A stretch of DNA of 64,000 nucleotides, from positions 496,001 through 560,000 of the forward strand of contig CAVYHJ010000003.1 in the NCBI GenBank assembly GCA_963768165.1, read 5' to 3'. Positions 26,693 to 34,896 of the stretch are shown here, one piece after another. Origin of the DNA: CAVYHJ01 sp963768165 [NCBI: uncultured bacterium] (GTDB lineage Bacteria; UBP4; UBA4092). The notes under the pieces were generated by a model, which saw only the letters and a list, made by a program, of their open reading frames with translations, did not search any database and was not told the origin of the DNA. How positions within the stretch are numbered: position 1 is the first letter of the stretch; the number at the start of each line of letters is the position of its first letter. The position numbers and the translations under genes are program-made.

Positions 26693-28153
26693 ATGAAAGT
26701 CTTTTTAGGAAATACACCTTGGAAAAAAGCTGGATTTTACGGTGTACGTGCCGGGTCACGCTGGCCGCATTTTGAACGGGACGGCGCAGGCTATATGCCG
26801 TTTCCATTTTTTCTAGCCTACGGAGCAGCGGTTCTTGAAAAAGACCAACAAGAGGTTCTGTTGGTAGACGGAATCGGTGCAAGAATGTCTACCGAAGAAT
26901 TCCTTTCCAAAATTGTTAAATTCAAGCCTGATCTTGCGGTTCTAGAGGTTGCCACCAGTTCGTTTAATGTGGACATGGCGATGGCCAAAATGATTAAGTC
27001 CTCTCTTCCCAATTGTCAAATTGCCTTTTGTGGAATGCATGTTTTTATGTATGAACCGGAATTCTTGAAAACAACACCGGAAGTAGATTATGTGTTTCAA
27101 GGTGAATTTGAATACACTTTGCGGGAATTGGTGCAGAGACTGGATACCAAAAAAGATTTAGAGGGATGTCTGGGAATGATTTATCGAAAAAATGGCGAAG
27201 TCATCAATAATGGCAAACGTCCTTTAATTGCCAATATAGATGAACTCCCCATGCCCGCGCGCCATTTTACGAATCTCTGTTGGTATCATGACAATCCCGG
27301 TGGTATTCCGGATGTCAGTTTACAAATGCACGCCAGCCGCGGTTGTCCGTTCCAGTGTGTCTTTTGTGCTTGGCCGCAAATCATGTACGGGGATCATTCA
27401 TATCGCGTGCGCAACCCGGTAGCCATTTTGGATGAAATCGAACATTGTGTTAAAGAATATAAAGTCAAGTCTATTTATTTTGATGATGATACCTTTAATA
27501 TCGGGAAACCCCGGTTAGTCAAACTGGCGGAAGAATTCAAAAAACGTAAACTCAATATCCCTTGGGGAGCCATGTCCCGCGCGGATACCTGCGATTTCGA
27601 TACTATGGCCAAATTACGCGATGTGGGCATGGTGGCAGTGAAATATGGTGTGGAATCAGGGGATCAGGGGATTATCACAGATTCAGGGAAACATTTGAAT
27701 TTGGACACATTGCGCAAGGCGTGTAAAAAGACCAAAGAATTGGATATCAAGATTCATCTAACATTTACGTTTGGGTTACCGGGTGAAACGTATGAAACTG
27801 CCCGCAAAACTATAGATTTGGCGATGGAACTTGACCCTGATACACTGCAATTTTCTATTGCGACCCCTTATCCGGGGAGTAAATTCTATGAATTACTCGA
27901 AAAAGAAGGCAAACTCGTCAGCAAGAATTGGGATGAGTATGACGGATATAACCAGGCCGTTACCAAGACCAATGAACTGGGACCGCAGGACCTTGTCAAT
28001 ATTCATCGTGAGGCGGAACGGAAATGGGCGCGCCATCGGGTGAAACGGATTATTAAGAAAAATAACTTTGTGTCGTTAGTAAAAAAGTCTATTCATGACC
28101 CCGTAAAAGCAACTCATCGTCTAAAAGATTTGGTAACTTTGGGACGTTATTAG
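26693..28153 (+). CDS. B12-binding-domain radical SAM protein
   Basis: The 486-residue protein has an N-terminal cobalamin-binding-like Rossmann domain (about residues 40-150; DLAVLEVATSSFNVD, VDYVFQGEFEYTL). It is followed by a radical SAM domain whose 4Fe-4S cluster is held by C218, C222 and C225 (CPFQCVFC). GVESGDQGI and the ELGPQDL region fit the Elp3/MiaB-like SAM core. Such enzymes methylate or rearrange unactivated carbons, often in lipids or secondary metabolites. It opens a glycan gene cluster and probably modifies a lipid or sugar carrier, which is inference. A GAGG site lies 11 bases upstream of the ATG. Confidence 0.85.
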   Translation: MKVFLGNTPWKKAGFYGVRAGSRWPHFERDGAGYMPFPFFLAYGAAVLEKDQQEVLLVDGIGARMSTEEFLSKIVKFKPDLAVLEVATSSFNVDMAMAKMIKSSLPNCQIAFCGMHVFMYEPEFLKTTPEVDYVFQGEFEYTLRELVQRLDTKKDLEGCLGMIYRKNGEVINNGKRPLIANIDELPMPARHFTNLCWYHDNPGGIPDVSLQMHASRGCPFQCVFCAWPQIMYGDHSYRVRNPVAILDEIEHCVKEYKVKSIYFDDDTFNIGKPRLVKLAEEFKKRKLNIPWGAMSRADTCDFDTMAKLRDVGMVAVKYGVESGDQGIITDSGKHLNLDTLRKACKKTKELDIKIHLTFTFGLPGETYETARKTIDLAMELDPDTLQFSIATPYPGSKFYELLEKEGKLVSKNWDEYDGYNQAVTKTNELGPQDLVNIHREAERKWARHRVKRIIKKNNFVSLVKKSIHDPVKATHRLKDLVTLGRY

Positions 28154-28159
28154 TATAAT
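28130..28159 (+). promoter_or_regulatory. Promoter candidate before the first small peptide/GT4 pair
   Basis: TTGGTA (28130-28135) and a perfect TATAAT (28154-28159) are 18 bases apart. The box overlaps the end of the radical SAM gene. The bases after it (TATAATAATACGCCA) resemble those at the second pair (TATAATAATGCCA). Confidence 0.5.
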
Positions 28160-28191
28160 AATACGCCAGATTTTTTACGGAGTTGCTTAAC

Positions 28192-28335
28192 ATGTCGAAA
28201 CACCCTTATCATAGGTTACGTGGAATATTGTTTCTTACAATCTATCTTCTGTATACCAAGGTAATTCTCTTTTTCACCGGGGAACAAGCCATCCAACCTT
28301 CTTTGGCCAGTACTTTCAAGGACATTAAACCGTGA
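28192..28335 (+). CDS. 47-residue single-span membrane peptide, coupled to GT4 copy 1
   Basis: The short frame starts at an ATG preceded by CGGAG and ends with a TGA that overlaps the GTG start of the next gene, so translation is coupled. The peptide has a basic N-terminus (HRLRG), one hydrophobic segment and the phrase LFFTG followed by a short polar tail. A 46-residue homolog occupies the same position before the second glycosyltransferase at 29555. Shared positions include MS, (R/K)L, T.Y, FTG, I.P and D.K. The repeat of the whole arrangement supports a real gene. Function unknown; perhaps a membrane anchor or partner for the glycosyltransferase. Confidence 0.65.
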   Translation: MSKHPYHRLRGILFLTIYLLYTKVILFFTGEQAIQPSLASTFKDIKP

Positions 28336-29501
28336 ATATCCTTTTAGTGACTCAATTTGATATTTACACAATGCCAGGAACAGTCAGAATTGTTGCATTG
28401 TCCCAAGAATTTGCCAAACGAGGTCATCAGGTAACTTTATGTCATTGTCCCGATCCACACCGACGATATAACTTTCCCTTACTCCGAACTTCAGATCCTC
28501 CGGGTGTTGAACTGGTCCCGTTGGAATTTAATAGCAGTGGCTTTTTGAAAAATATTAATCGGGTTAAACCTTTTGCTCAAAAAGCGGATATTATTCATGT
28601 ACAGAAATGCAGAGCCAAAGCTGTCCTTATTGCCTTGTGGTTGGGATTTTTGACAAATAAACCGGTACATTACGACTGGGATGATTTGGAAGTGGGATTT
28701 GTCCCTCAGTGGAGCAAGTCCAAAGCCATTTATAATTTAATCCGTGTCTATGAACTGAAATTACCCAGATTAGTAGACTCGATTTCTTATTCAACGGAAT
28801 ATGTCAAACAATTAGCGTTGGAACGGGGAGCCTCAAATGAATGCATGTTTCATGCGCATGTTGGGGCGGATATTGAAAAATTTAATCCTTCCCGCAAGGG
28901 TACAAAAGTTCGTGAACTTTTCCCGGCGGATTCTAAAATAATTGCTTATATCGGGCAATTGGAAGAAGGCAGTTATGTGGATTTATTAATTCGTGCGACA
29001 CCGCGGATTCTCTCTAAGATTCCCCAAGCTAAATTTTTTATTGTGGGAGGAGGACCGCATCTTCCGCTGTATCAAAAATTAGCCCAGGAGATGGGAACGG
29101 GACATGTCATCCGGTTCACTAATTATATCCCACATGATGCTGTTCCCGATTATATCGCGGCGGCGGACGTCTGCGTGGCTTGTTTTGAAGACAATGCCTT
29201 GACCCAATGCAAAAGCCCGTTGAAAATTGCGGAGTATCTGGCAGCTGGAAAAGTGATCGTGGCATCGGCTGTTGGCGATGTCCCGTTTATGGTAGAAGGA
29301 GCAGGTGTCATTGTCCCCCCCGGTGATACGGAGAAACTGGCGGAGGGAATTATTTCGGTACTCTCTAATCCGGCAGAATTTGAGAAAATGAAAGTTACCG
29401 CAAGGCAAAAAGCGGAGAAAACGTTTAATTGGTCGGTCATTGCCGAACGATTTTTGGATTGTTATCAATCGACCATTGACCGGTTCCATTCCCGGAATTA
29501 G
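28332..29501 (+). CDS. GT4 family glycosyltransferase, copy 1
   Basis: GTG start at 28332 overlaps the stop of the small peptide gene. The 389-residue GT-B enzyme has an N-terminal donor-free lobe (MPGTVRI, GHQVTLC) and a C-terminal nucleotide-sugar lobe with GQLEEGSYVDLL, the E-x7-E region CKSPLKIAEYLAAGKVIVAS and a glycine turn GVIVPPGD. GT4 enzymes retain anomeric configuration and act on lipid-linked acceptors. A close paralog follows at 29692 with the same upstream peptide, so one is a duplicate with possibly different sugar choice. Confidence 0.85.
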   Translation: MNILLVTQFDIYTMPGTVRIVALSQEFAKRGHQVTLCHCPDPHRRYNFPLLRTSDPPGVELVPLEFNSSGFLKNINRVKPFAQKADIIHVQKCRAKAVLIALWLGFLTNKPVHYDWDDLEVGFVPQWSKSKAIYNLIRVYELKLPRLVDSISYSTEYVKQLALERGASNECMFHAHVGADIEKFNPSRKGTKVRELFPADSKIIAYIGQLEEGSYVDLLIRATPRILSKIPQAKFFIVGGGPHLPLYQKLAQEMGTGHVIRFTNYIPHDAVPDYIAAADVCVACFEDNALTQCKSPLKIAEYLAAGKVIVASAVGDVPFMVEGAGVIVPPGDTEKLAEGIISVLSNPAEFEKMKVTARQKAEKTFNWSVIAERFLDCYQSTIDRFHSRN

Positions 29502-29537
29502 ATCTGCTGTAGTTTAATCTCTCCGCGGGTTGTGGGT

Positions 29538-29543
29538 TATAAT
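29538..29543 (+). promoter_or_regulatory. -10 box before the second small peptide/GT4 pair
   Basis: A perfect TATAAT lies 11 bases before the ATG at 29555 and no clear Shine-Dalgarno follows it. No good -35 is visible. If it is used, the mRNA starts a few bases before the ATG. Confidence 0.4.
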
Positions 29544-29554
29544 AATGCCACTAT

Positions 29555-29695
29555 ATGTCTAACCGTCGTTCTCGTAAATTGCCGCGTTTACTCTATGTGA
29601 CTGCCTATACGGTGGTCTGTCAAATTTTACTGGTCTTTACCGGCAAAAAGATCATTAACCCGCTCTCTACTCTTTTTGGGGATAAAAAATCGTGA
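29555..29695 (+). CDS. 46-residue single-span membrane peptide, coupled to GT4 copy 2
   Basis: Homolog of the peptide at 28192: basic N-terminus (MSNRRSRKLPR), one hydrophobic segment (LLYVTAYTVVCQILLVF), then FTG and a short tail. Its TGA overlaps the GTG of the glycosyltransferase gene at 29692 exactly as in the first pair. A TATAAT lies 11 bases upstream. The conservation of both the peptide and its overlap argues that the two genes work together. Function unknown. Confidence 0.65.
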   Translation: MSNRRSRKLPRLLYVTAYTVVCQILLVFTGKKIINPLSTLFGDKKS

Positions 29696-30852
29696 ACATT
29701 TTAATGCTGAATCGCTTTGATATTTATTCCCTTCCCGGCACGGTTCGCATGGTGGAACTCTCCCAACAATTTGTGAAAAAAGGACATCAAGTGACGCTCT
29801 GCTATTATCCCAATGAAGAGCGCAGAAAGTTGTTGCCGTTATTGCGGGACAGTGACCCTATCGGAGTGAAGACTATCAAGTTGAGTACCAATAAGAAAGC
29901 TTTTTTTAAAAACTCGGGTACCATCCGTGAACTCGCCCGCTCCGTCGATATTATTCATTTTCAAAAATGTTTCCCTGAAACCGCGCTGGTTGCCTTATGG
30001 ACTTCATATTTGGAAAAAAAACCTCTGCATTATGACTGGGATGATTTGGAAATGGCCATTGTACCCGAATGGACCAAGTCTAAAGTGATTTATCATATCG
30101 TTAAAAAATATGAGGAATGGCTGCCAAGTATGGTGGATTCGGTTTCTTATTCAACCCGGTATGTATCAGAGATGGCGATAGAAAGAGGCAGCGACCCCAA
30201 TTATTTGATTCCCGCTCCTGTCGGCGCGGATATCTCAAGGTTTAATCCCTTAAATTCAGGTGAGCGTATTAAAAAGCAATTCGCCAATCCGTTGGTGGTG
30301 TATATCGGTCAACTGGAAGGCGGGAGTTACGTGGATTTATTTTTGCAGGCGGCTCAGCAGGTGATTAAAAAGAACCCCAATATAAAATTTCTTGTGGTAG
30401 GAGGCGGACATCGTTTACCCGCGTTACAAGATATGGCGCGAAATCTGGGTTTGGAATCCTGTGTTACTTTCACCAATTATGTTCCCCATGACACCATCCC
30501 GGAATATGTCGCTGCCGCCGATGTTTGCGTGGCGTGTTTTGAAGATAACGAAATCACCCGGTGCAAAAGCCCGCTGAAAATTGCCGAATATCTGGCAGCG
30601 GGGAAACCAATTGTGGCATCGGGAGTAGGGGATGTCCCGCGGATGGTGGATGGTGCAGGAATTGTTGTTCCTCCCGGTAATCCGTCAAAACTGGCGGAAG
30701 GAATTCTTACTATTTTACAGAATCCATCGAATCTGGAAGACATGAAAAAAGCTGCCCGCCGTCAAGCCGAAACGATTTATAATTGGTCGGTTATCGCAGA
30801 CCGGTTTTTAGATTGTTATCAAAAGACGATTTCCAGTTATCAGGGTCAATAA
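29692..30852 (+). CDS. GT4 family glycosyltransferase, copy 2
   Basis: GTG start overlapping the small peptide stop. The 386-residue enzyme is highly similar to the copy at 28332 throughout: MNIL.LNRFDIY, HYDWDDLEM, GADISRFNP, YIGQLEGGSYVDLF, CKSPLKIAEYLAAGKPIVAS and GIVVPPGN. It has the same GT-B layout and no signal peptide, so it acts on the cytoplasmic side of the membrane. It is followed four bases later by a GT2 gene. It probably adds the next sugar of a surface glycan. Confidence 0.85.
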   Translation: MNILMLNRFDIYSLPGTVRMVELSQQFVKKGHQVTLCYYPNEERRKLLPLLRDSDPIGVKTIKLSTNKKAFFKNSGTIRELARSVDIIHFQKCFPETALVALWTSYLEKKPLHYDWDDLEMAIVPEWTKSKVIYHIVKKYEEWLPSMVDSVSYSTRYVSEMAIERGSDPNYLIPAPVGADISRFNPLNSGERIKKQFANPLVVYIGQLEGGSYVDLFLQAAQQVIKKNPNIKFLVVGGGHRLPALQDMARNLGLESCVTFTNYVPHDTIPEYVAAADVCVACFEDNEITRCKSPLKIAEYLAAGKPIVASGVGDVPRMVDGAGIVVPPGNPSKLAEGILTILQNPSNLEDMKKAARRQAETIYNWSVIADRFLDCYQKTISSYQGQ

Positions 30853-30855
30853 TCA

Positions 30856-31695
30856 ATGCCGGATGTCTCCCTTTATATCCCCTGTTATAATGCCTCGAAA
30901 TATATTGAGAAATGTTTATCTAGTATCTTGGCACAAACCTATCCCATCCAGGAAATCCTTATTGTAGATGACGGGTCAACCGATGACACAGTAGAGGTTG
31001 TTAAGAAATTTCCGAGTATTCAAATCGTGAAACATCCCGAAAATCGTGGACTGGCTGCCGCCCGCAATACCGGGATTCGAGAACTTAAGTTTGAATTTAT
31101 TGCCAATATTGATTCGGATTGTGTGGCGGAAAAGGACTGGTTGGAACAATTAATGAAAAACATGACTGAAAACAATATCGCCGGAGTGGGTGGAAAGCTT
31201 GTTGAAACCAACCGTTCAACAATCCCCGATTATTGGCGAAGGGTACATATGAAACAACATTGGGGAGAAGATCGGGTCATCAATCCCCAATGGCTTTTTG
31301 GACACAGTTCGGTTTTTCGAAAAAATGCCTTGGAATCGGTCAATGGGTACCTGGAAAAGTTTCGTACCAATTACGAAGACTTGGATTTATCTCGTCGTTT
31401 GCGGGAAAAGGACTATACTATAGTATATGAACCCCAGGCTATTGTTAACCACTTGCGGAACGATACCGCGCTCTCGGTTTTAAATACTCGCTGGCGATGG
31501 ACGGCACTCGGTGTCCACGGTCCGGTAACCATACTGGAAGTCATCAAAAACCTTGGACGGAATTTCGGTCGTTCTCTAAAATACATGGGGCAGGATATAA
31601 AAAATGACCGATTTTCTTTACTGGGGCTGGATTTTGCGTTAGGATTCTATTCAGGATATAAAGATTTACGGAGTTTGTTATGTCGTCAGTCATAG
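30856..31695 (+). CDS. GT2 family glycosyltransferase
   Basis: The 279-residue GT-A enzyme has the opening VSLYIPCYNASKYI, the UDP-binding DDGSTDDT and a DxD-like motif IDSDC. ENRGLAAARNTGI and NYEDLDLSRRLREKGY-like text (NYEDLDLSRRLREKDY) follow, with the catalytic Asp of ED. No membrane segment is evident, apart from a hydrophobic C-terminal stretch. It inverts configuration when adding a sugar. It starts four bases after the GT4 gene and overlaps the next gene by 16 bases, so the cluster is one operon. Confidence 0.85.
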   Translation: MPDVSLYIPCYNASKYIEKCLSSILAQTYPIQEILIVDDGSTDDTVEVVKKFPSIQIVKHPENRGLAAARNTGIRELKFEFIANIDSDCVAEKDWLEQLMKNMTENNIAGVGGKLVETNRSTIPDYWRRVHMKQHWGEDRVINPQWLFGHSSVFRKNALESVNGYLEKFRTNYEDLDLSRRLREKDYTIVYEPQAIVNHLRNDTALSVLNTRWRWTALGVHGPVTILEVIKNLGRNFGRSLKYMGQDIKNDRFSLLGLDFALGFYSGYKDLRSLLCRQS

Positions 31696-32831
31696 AAGCA
31701 GTTCCACATGAAAGTCCCTATCAACGTTCAACGTGCTCCATGTTCCATTTACCGATTGACAGGTTAACGGTGACTGGAGTCATTGAACGGGTGGAAGAAT
31801 TTATCCGTTCCCGCAAACCTCATCAAATCGCCTATCTCAACGCCCATTGTATCAACCGAGCATTTGAAGATAAAGAATATATGAAGATTATTCAACAATC
31901 CGATTTGGTCTACCCCGACGGGATGGGTGTCGTCTGGGCTTCGCATTTAACACATAGTCCCTTGCCGGAACGGGTGAACATAGGAGATTTCCTATTTGAC
32001 CTTTGTCGTCTCGCTGAAAAAAAGAAGTATCGAATTTATTTTTTAGGTTCCAGTCCGGGTGTGGCGGAACGGGCGGTTCAAGCGGTATTGGAACAATGTC
32101 CCGCTATGGAAATCGCGGGATATAATCATGGATACTTTACACCCGGTGAAGAAAAAGCTATCATAGCCGACATAGCCAAATCACGGGCGGATATATTGCT
32201 GGTTGGATTCGGTGTACCGGATCAGGAAAAATGGATTCATAAGAATCTTGATAAACTGAAAGTCCCGGTGGCGTGGGGCGTCGGTGCCTTATTTGAATAT
32301 TATTCCGGCAAAGTAAGCAGGGCACCCTTCTGGATGCGGTCTCATGGTCTGGAATGGCTTTACCGCCTCGTCCTTGAACCCAGCAGGCTGTGGAAACGAT
32401 ACTTAATAGGAAATGTACTTTTTATCATGCGTGTAATCACGTTGGTCATTTTGGATATTTTAACGGCGGCGGCGTCTTGGTTTGCCGCGTACTGGATTCG
32501 ATATCAATTACCCGGACTTTTTGGGAAACATCCAATTAATGATATTATCACCTATCTTTATGCCTTCCCGGTTATTATTGCGCTTTGGATTTTCTGTTCC
32601 GCCTGGTATGGTCTTTATCGCCGGAATAAGACTTTTTCGGAATTTGGAGAATTGCTGGCGATTTCCAAAGCCGCGGTTTTAGCCTTGCTCATTTCTATGG
32701 CTGTAGCATTCCTTCTGAAAAGCTGGGATTTGGGTCGCTCTATTATTTTCATGTCCGGCGGTCTCAATTTCATCCTGCTCATTATTACTCGCCAGCTCAG
32801 CCATCTCTTTGGTGGAGATAAAAAGAACTAA
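31680..32831 (+). CDS. WecG/TagA (GT26) glycosyltransferase fused to a four-span membrane domain
   Basis: Residues 20-225 are a GT26 domain that transfers N-acetylmannosamine-type sugars to a lipid-linked acceptor: YLNAHCINRAF, SDLVYPDGMGVVWAS, RVNIGDFLFD, YFLGSSPGVAERA and VGFGVPDQEKWI. From about residue 240 to 383 there are four hydrophobic segments with YGLYRR and FSEFGELLAISKAAVLALL. They resemble the N-terminal membrane half of polyprenyl-phosphate sugar-1-phosphate transferases (WbaP type), but the catalytic half is absent. A ribosome site CGGAG precedes ATG at 31680. The fusion would tether the enzyme at the membrane. Confidence 0.8.
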   Translation: MSSVIEAVPHESPYQRSTCSMFHLPIDRLTVTGVIERVEEFIRSRKPHQIAYLNAHCINRAFEDKEYMKIIQQSDLVYPDGMGVVWASHLTHSPLPERVNIGDFLFDLCRLAEKKKYRIYFLGSSPGVAERAVQAVLEQCPAMEIAGYNHGYFTPGEEKAIIADIAKSRADILLVGFGVPDQEKWIHKNLDKLKVPVAWGVGALFEYYSGKVSRAPFWMRSHGLEWLYRLVLEPSRLWKRYLIGNVLFIMRVITLVILDILTAAASWFAAYWIRYQLPGLFGKHPINDIITYLYAFPVIIALWIFCSAWYGLYRRNKTFSEFGELLAISKAAVLALLISMAVAFLLKSWDLGRSIIFMSGGLNFILLIITRQLSHLFGGDKKN

Positions 32832-32854
32832 ATTCCCCCATTCTGTCTCAGTCT

Positions 32855-32882
32855 GTAGAGACGTAACATGTTACGTCTCTAC
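32855..32882. repeat. Palindromic dispersed repeat, family II, copy 2
   Basis: A perfect 28-base palindrome whose halves are GTAGAGACGTAACA and TGTTACGTCTCTAC. Its outer nine bases per arm match the copy at 24697. It lies 24 bases after the glycan operon, where it may also act as a terminator, although no T-run follows. Confidence 0.75.
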
Positions 32883-32904
32883 CAGAAGATACCGGTAGAA
32901 CACA

Positions 32905-32931
32905 GGGATTCTTCGCTGTGCTCAGAATGAT
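32905..32931. repeat. Dispersed repeat of the ATTCTTCGCT...CAGAATGA type
   Basis: The bases GGGATTCTTCGCTGTGCTCAG followed by AATGA match a short imperfect palindrome (ATTCT/AGAAT arms) that is common in intergenic DNA of many bacteria. It lies 22 bases after the preceding family II palindrome. Confidence 0.45.
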
Positions 32932-33085
32932 ACTGGATAGGATAAAAATATTTACTCCATCCGTTCAATATTTAATCTATCTTGCTAATTGTTTGAATCC
33001 CTAATAGTGCAAAATGGAATTACCGATATATATTATATTTATTTGTTGAAACGAACTATTTTTAAAGTTATAATCTTCTTATCTT

Positions 33086-33604
33086 ATGATAGACCGACCT
33101 GCCAGAAGACAACTAGCCCAAGCTTTGCGACATTTTGTTGCAGGGGTGATTGGACAAAATGAATTTGAAAATCGAATTCCCAGAGGATCGAAAGATATTG
33201 CAGTGAATGAAATAGCTGCAGAATCTTGGGGTCTTTATAGCGATTATGAAGAAGACTATTGGCTTGTTGGCAAAAATAAACTTGATTCCAAAGCAAGAAA
33301 GATTGTTCTGAAATGGATTTTATTTCTATATACTGATTTGGAATATGAGCGGAGGCCGCAGTATTGGATTATATTAAATATAATCTTTGTAATACTTTTA
33401 TTTGGACTTTGTTTTGTATCTACCGTAACATATTCATTGTTAGGTCTTGTAGTCTATTTTATTGTAAGACCTATTGTAACGATGAAATACCGTTTACGTG
33501 AAGATGAAAAGCATTGGCCGTTTAGCAATGAAAGTACTTTCCTCGCCGCACTAAAGAGACCCGTTTTTTTAACTGGGAAAACCTTGTACAAAAAACAATC
33601 CTAA
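33086..33604 (+). CDS. Hypothetical membrane protein
   Basis: The 172-residue product has a soluble N-terminal half (RRQLAQALRHFVAGVIGQNEFENRIP, then SWGLYSDYEEDYWLVGKNKL, KWILFLYTDLEYERRPQY) and a hairpin of two membrane segments (about residues 97-131). The soluble text resembles a widespread uncharacterised family in which a short helical domain precedes a membrane hairpin. I do not know a function. No Shine-Dalgarno is clear. It stands alone, with murA converging on it. Confidence 0.6.
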   Translation: MIDRPARRQLAQALRHFVAGVIGQNEFENRIPRGSKDIAVNEIAAESWGLYSDYEEDYWLVGKNKLDSKARKIVLKWILFLYTDLEYERRPQYWIILNIIFVILLFGLCFVSTVTYSLLGLVVYFIVRPIVTMKYRLREDEKHWPFSNESTFLAALKRPVFLTGKTLYKKQS

Positions 33605-33633
33605 ACTTTATTCTTTCCGATTGGATAAACTAC

Positions 33634-34887
33634 TTACTTCACCCTCTCAATCGTCGCGCCCAGATTGGATAACTTCTTTTCCAGTGATTCGTAGCCTCGG
33701 TCGAGGTGGTAGACCCGGTTGATGACGGTTTGTCCTTTGGCGACCAATCCTGCCAGCACCAGCGCGGCGGAGGCGCGTAAATCGGATGCCATCACGGGCG
33801 CGCCGGATAAATGGGGGACGCCGGTCACCAGCGCATTATTTCCCTGAATGCGAATATTCGCGCCCATGCGCATTAATTCCCCGCAATGCAAAAACCGATT
33901 TTCCCAAATATTTTCCGTGATAACGCTGGTCCCTTCCGACACGCACATCAAGGACATATATTGTGCCTGCAAATCTGTCGGGAATGCGGGATAGGGGCGT
34001 GTATGAATATCAGCGGATTTTAATCCATTGGATACAGTTACCAATAACCCGTCGGGTTCTTGTGTGATACGGACACCCACTTCCACCAACTTGGTTTGCA
34101 ATGCCAAAAGATGTTCGAGAATTGCATTTTTAATTTTAATTTTTCCGTGAGTAATCGCGCCCGCGAGAATATATGTGCCCGCTTCAATCCGGTCAGGAAT
34201 CACTTTGTAATCCACACCACTCAAGGAGTCTACACCTTCAATTTGGATAATCGAAGTGCCTGCGCCCAAAATCTTTGCGCCCATCTTGTTCAAGAAATTA
34301 GCCAAGTCTTCGATTTCGGGTTCCAGCGCGGCGTTTTCGATTAACGTTTTGCCTTTGGCTTTGGTAGCGGCTAACATAATATTCACCGTAGCTCCCACGC
34401 TGGGCTGGTCGAGATAAATCTCGTTTCCACGCAACTGGTTGGCGGTGGCGTTGATGTATCCTTCCTCAATCTGCATGTCCACGCCCAACGCTTGAATCCC
34501 TTTGATATGCAAATTGACCGGTCTCAATCCAATCGCGCATCCGCCGGGCAAGGATACCCGCGCTTTACCCACTTTGGCGATCAACGCGCCCAGTACATAA
34601 ATCGAAGCGCGCATTTTCCGCACAAGGTCATAAGGCGCTTCGTGGGATTTCAAATGTGTCGGATCAATCATCAAGGTGTGTTCCTGATAACGGTTCACTT
34701 TGATTCCCAAGGTCTTCAAGACCTGCGCCATCGTTTCCACGTCATGCAATATGGGCACGTTGTGTAATATACAAGGAGAATCCGCGAGGATTGCGCCTGC
34801 CATTAAAGGCAGGACAGAATTCTTTGACCCACTGATTTCTACTTCGCCTTCTAATTTTTTTCCACCGGTTATAACAATCTTATCCAT
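33634..34887 (-). CDS. murA: UDP-N-acetylglucosamine 1-carboxyvinyltransferase
   Basis: The 417-residue enzyme transfers enolpyruvate from PEP to UDP-GlcNAc, the first committed step of peptidoglycan synthesis. The UDP-GlcNAc loop GSKNSVLP follows the start, and the active-site Cys (fosfomycin target) is in LPGGCAIGLRP. YINATANQLRG, FPTDLQAQYM, DRIEAGTY and DLRASAALVLAGL are also present. The length is normal. AAAGGGGAT lies upstream of the ATG. prmC lies upstream in the same direction with a 9-base gap. Confidence 0.95.
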   Translation of the reverse strand: MDKIVITGGKKLEGEVEISGSKNSVLPLMAGAILADSPCILHNVPILHDVETMAQVLKTLGIKVNRYQEHTLMIDPTHLKSHEAPYDLVRKMRASIYVLGALIAKVGKARVSLPGGCAIGLRPVNLHIKGIQALGVDMQIEEGYINATANQLRGNEIYLDQPSVGATVNIMLAATKAKGKTLIENAALEPEIEDLANFLNKMGAKILGAGTSIIQIEGVDSLSGVDYKVIPDRIEAGTYILAGAITHGKIKIKNAILEHLLALQTKLVEVGVRITQEPDGLLVTVSNGLKSADIHTRPYPAFPTDLQAQYMSLMCVSEGTSVITENIWENRFLHCGELMRMGANIRIQGNNALVTGVPHLSGAPVMASDLRASAALVLAGLVAKGQTVINRVYHLDRGYESLEKKLSNLGATIERVK

Positions 34888-34896
34888 ACTTTTTGT

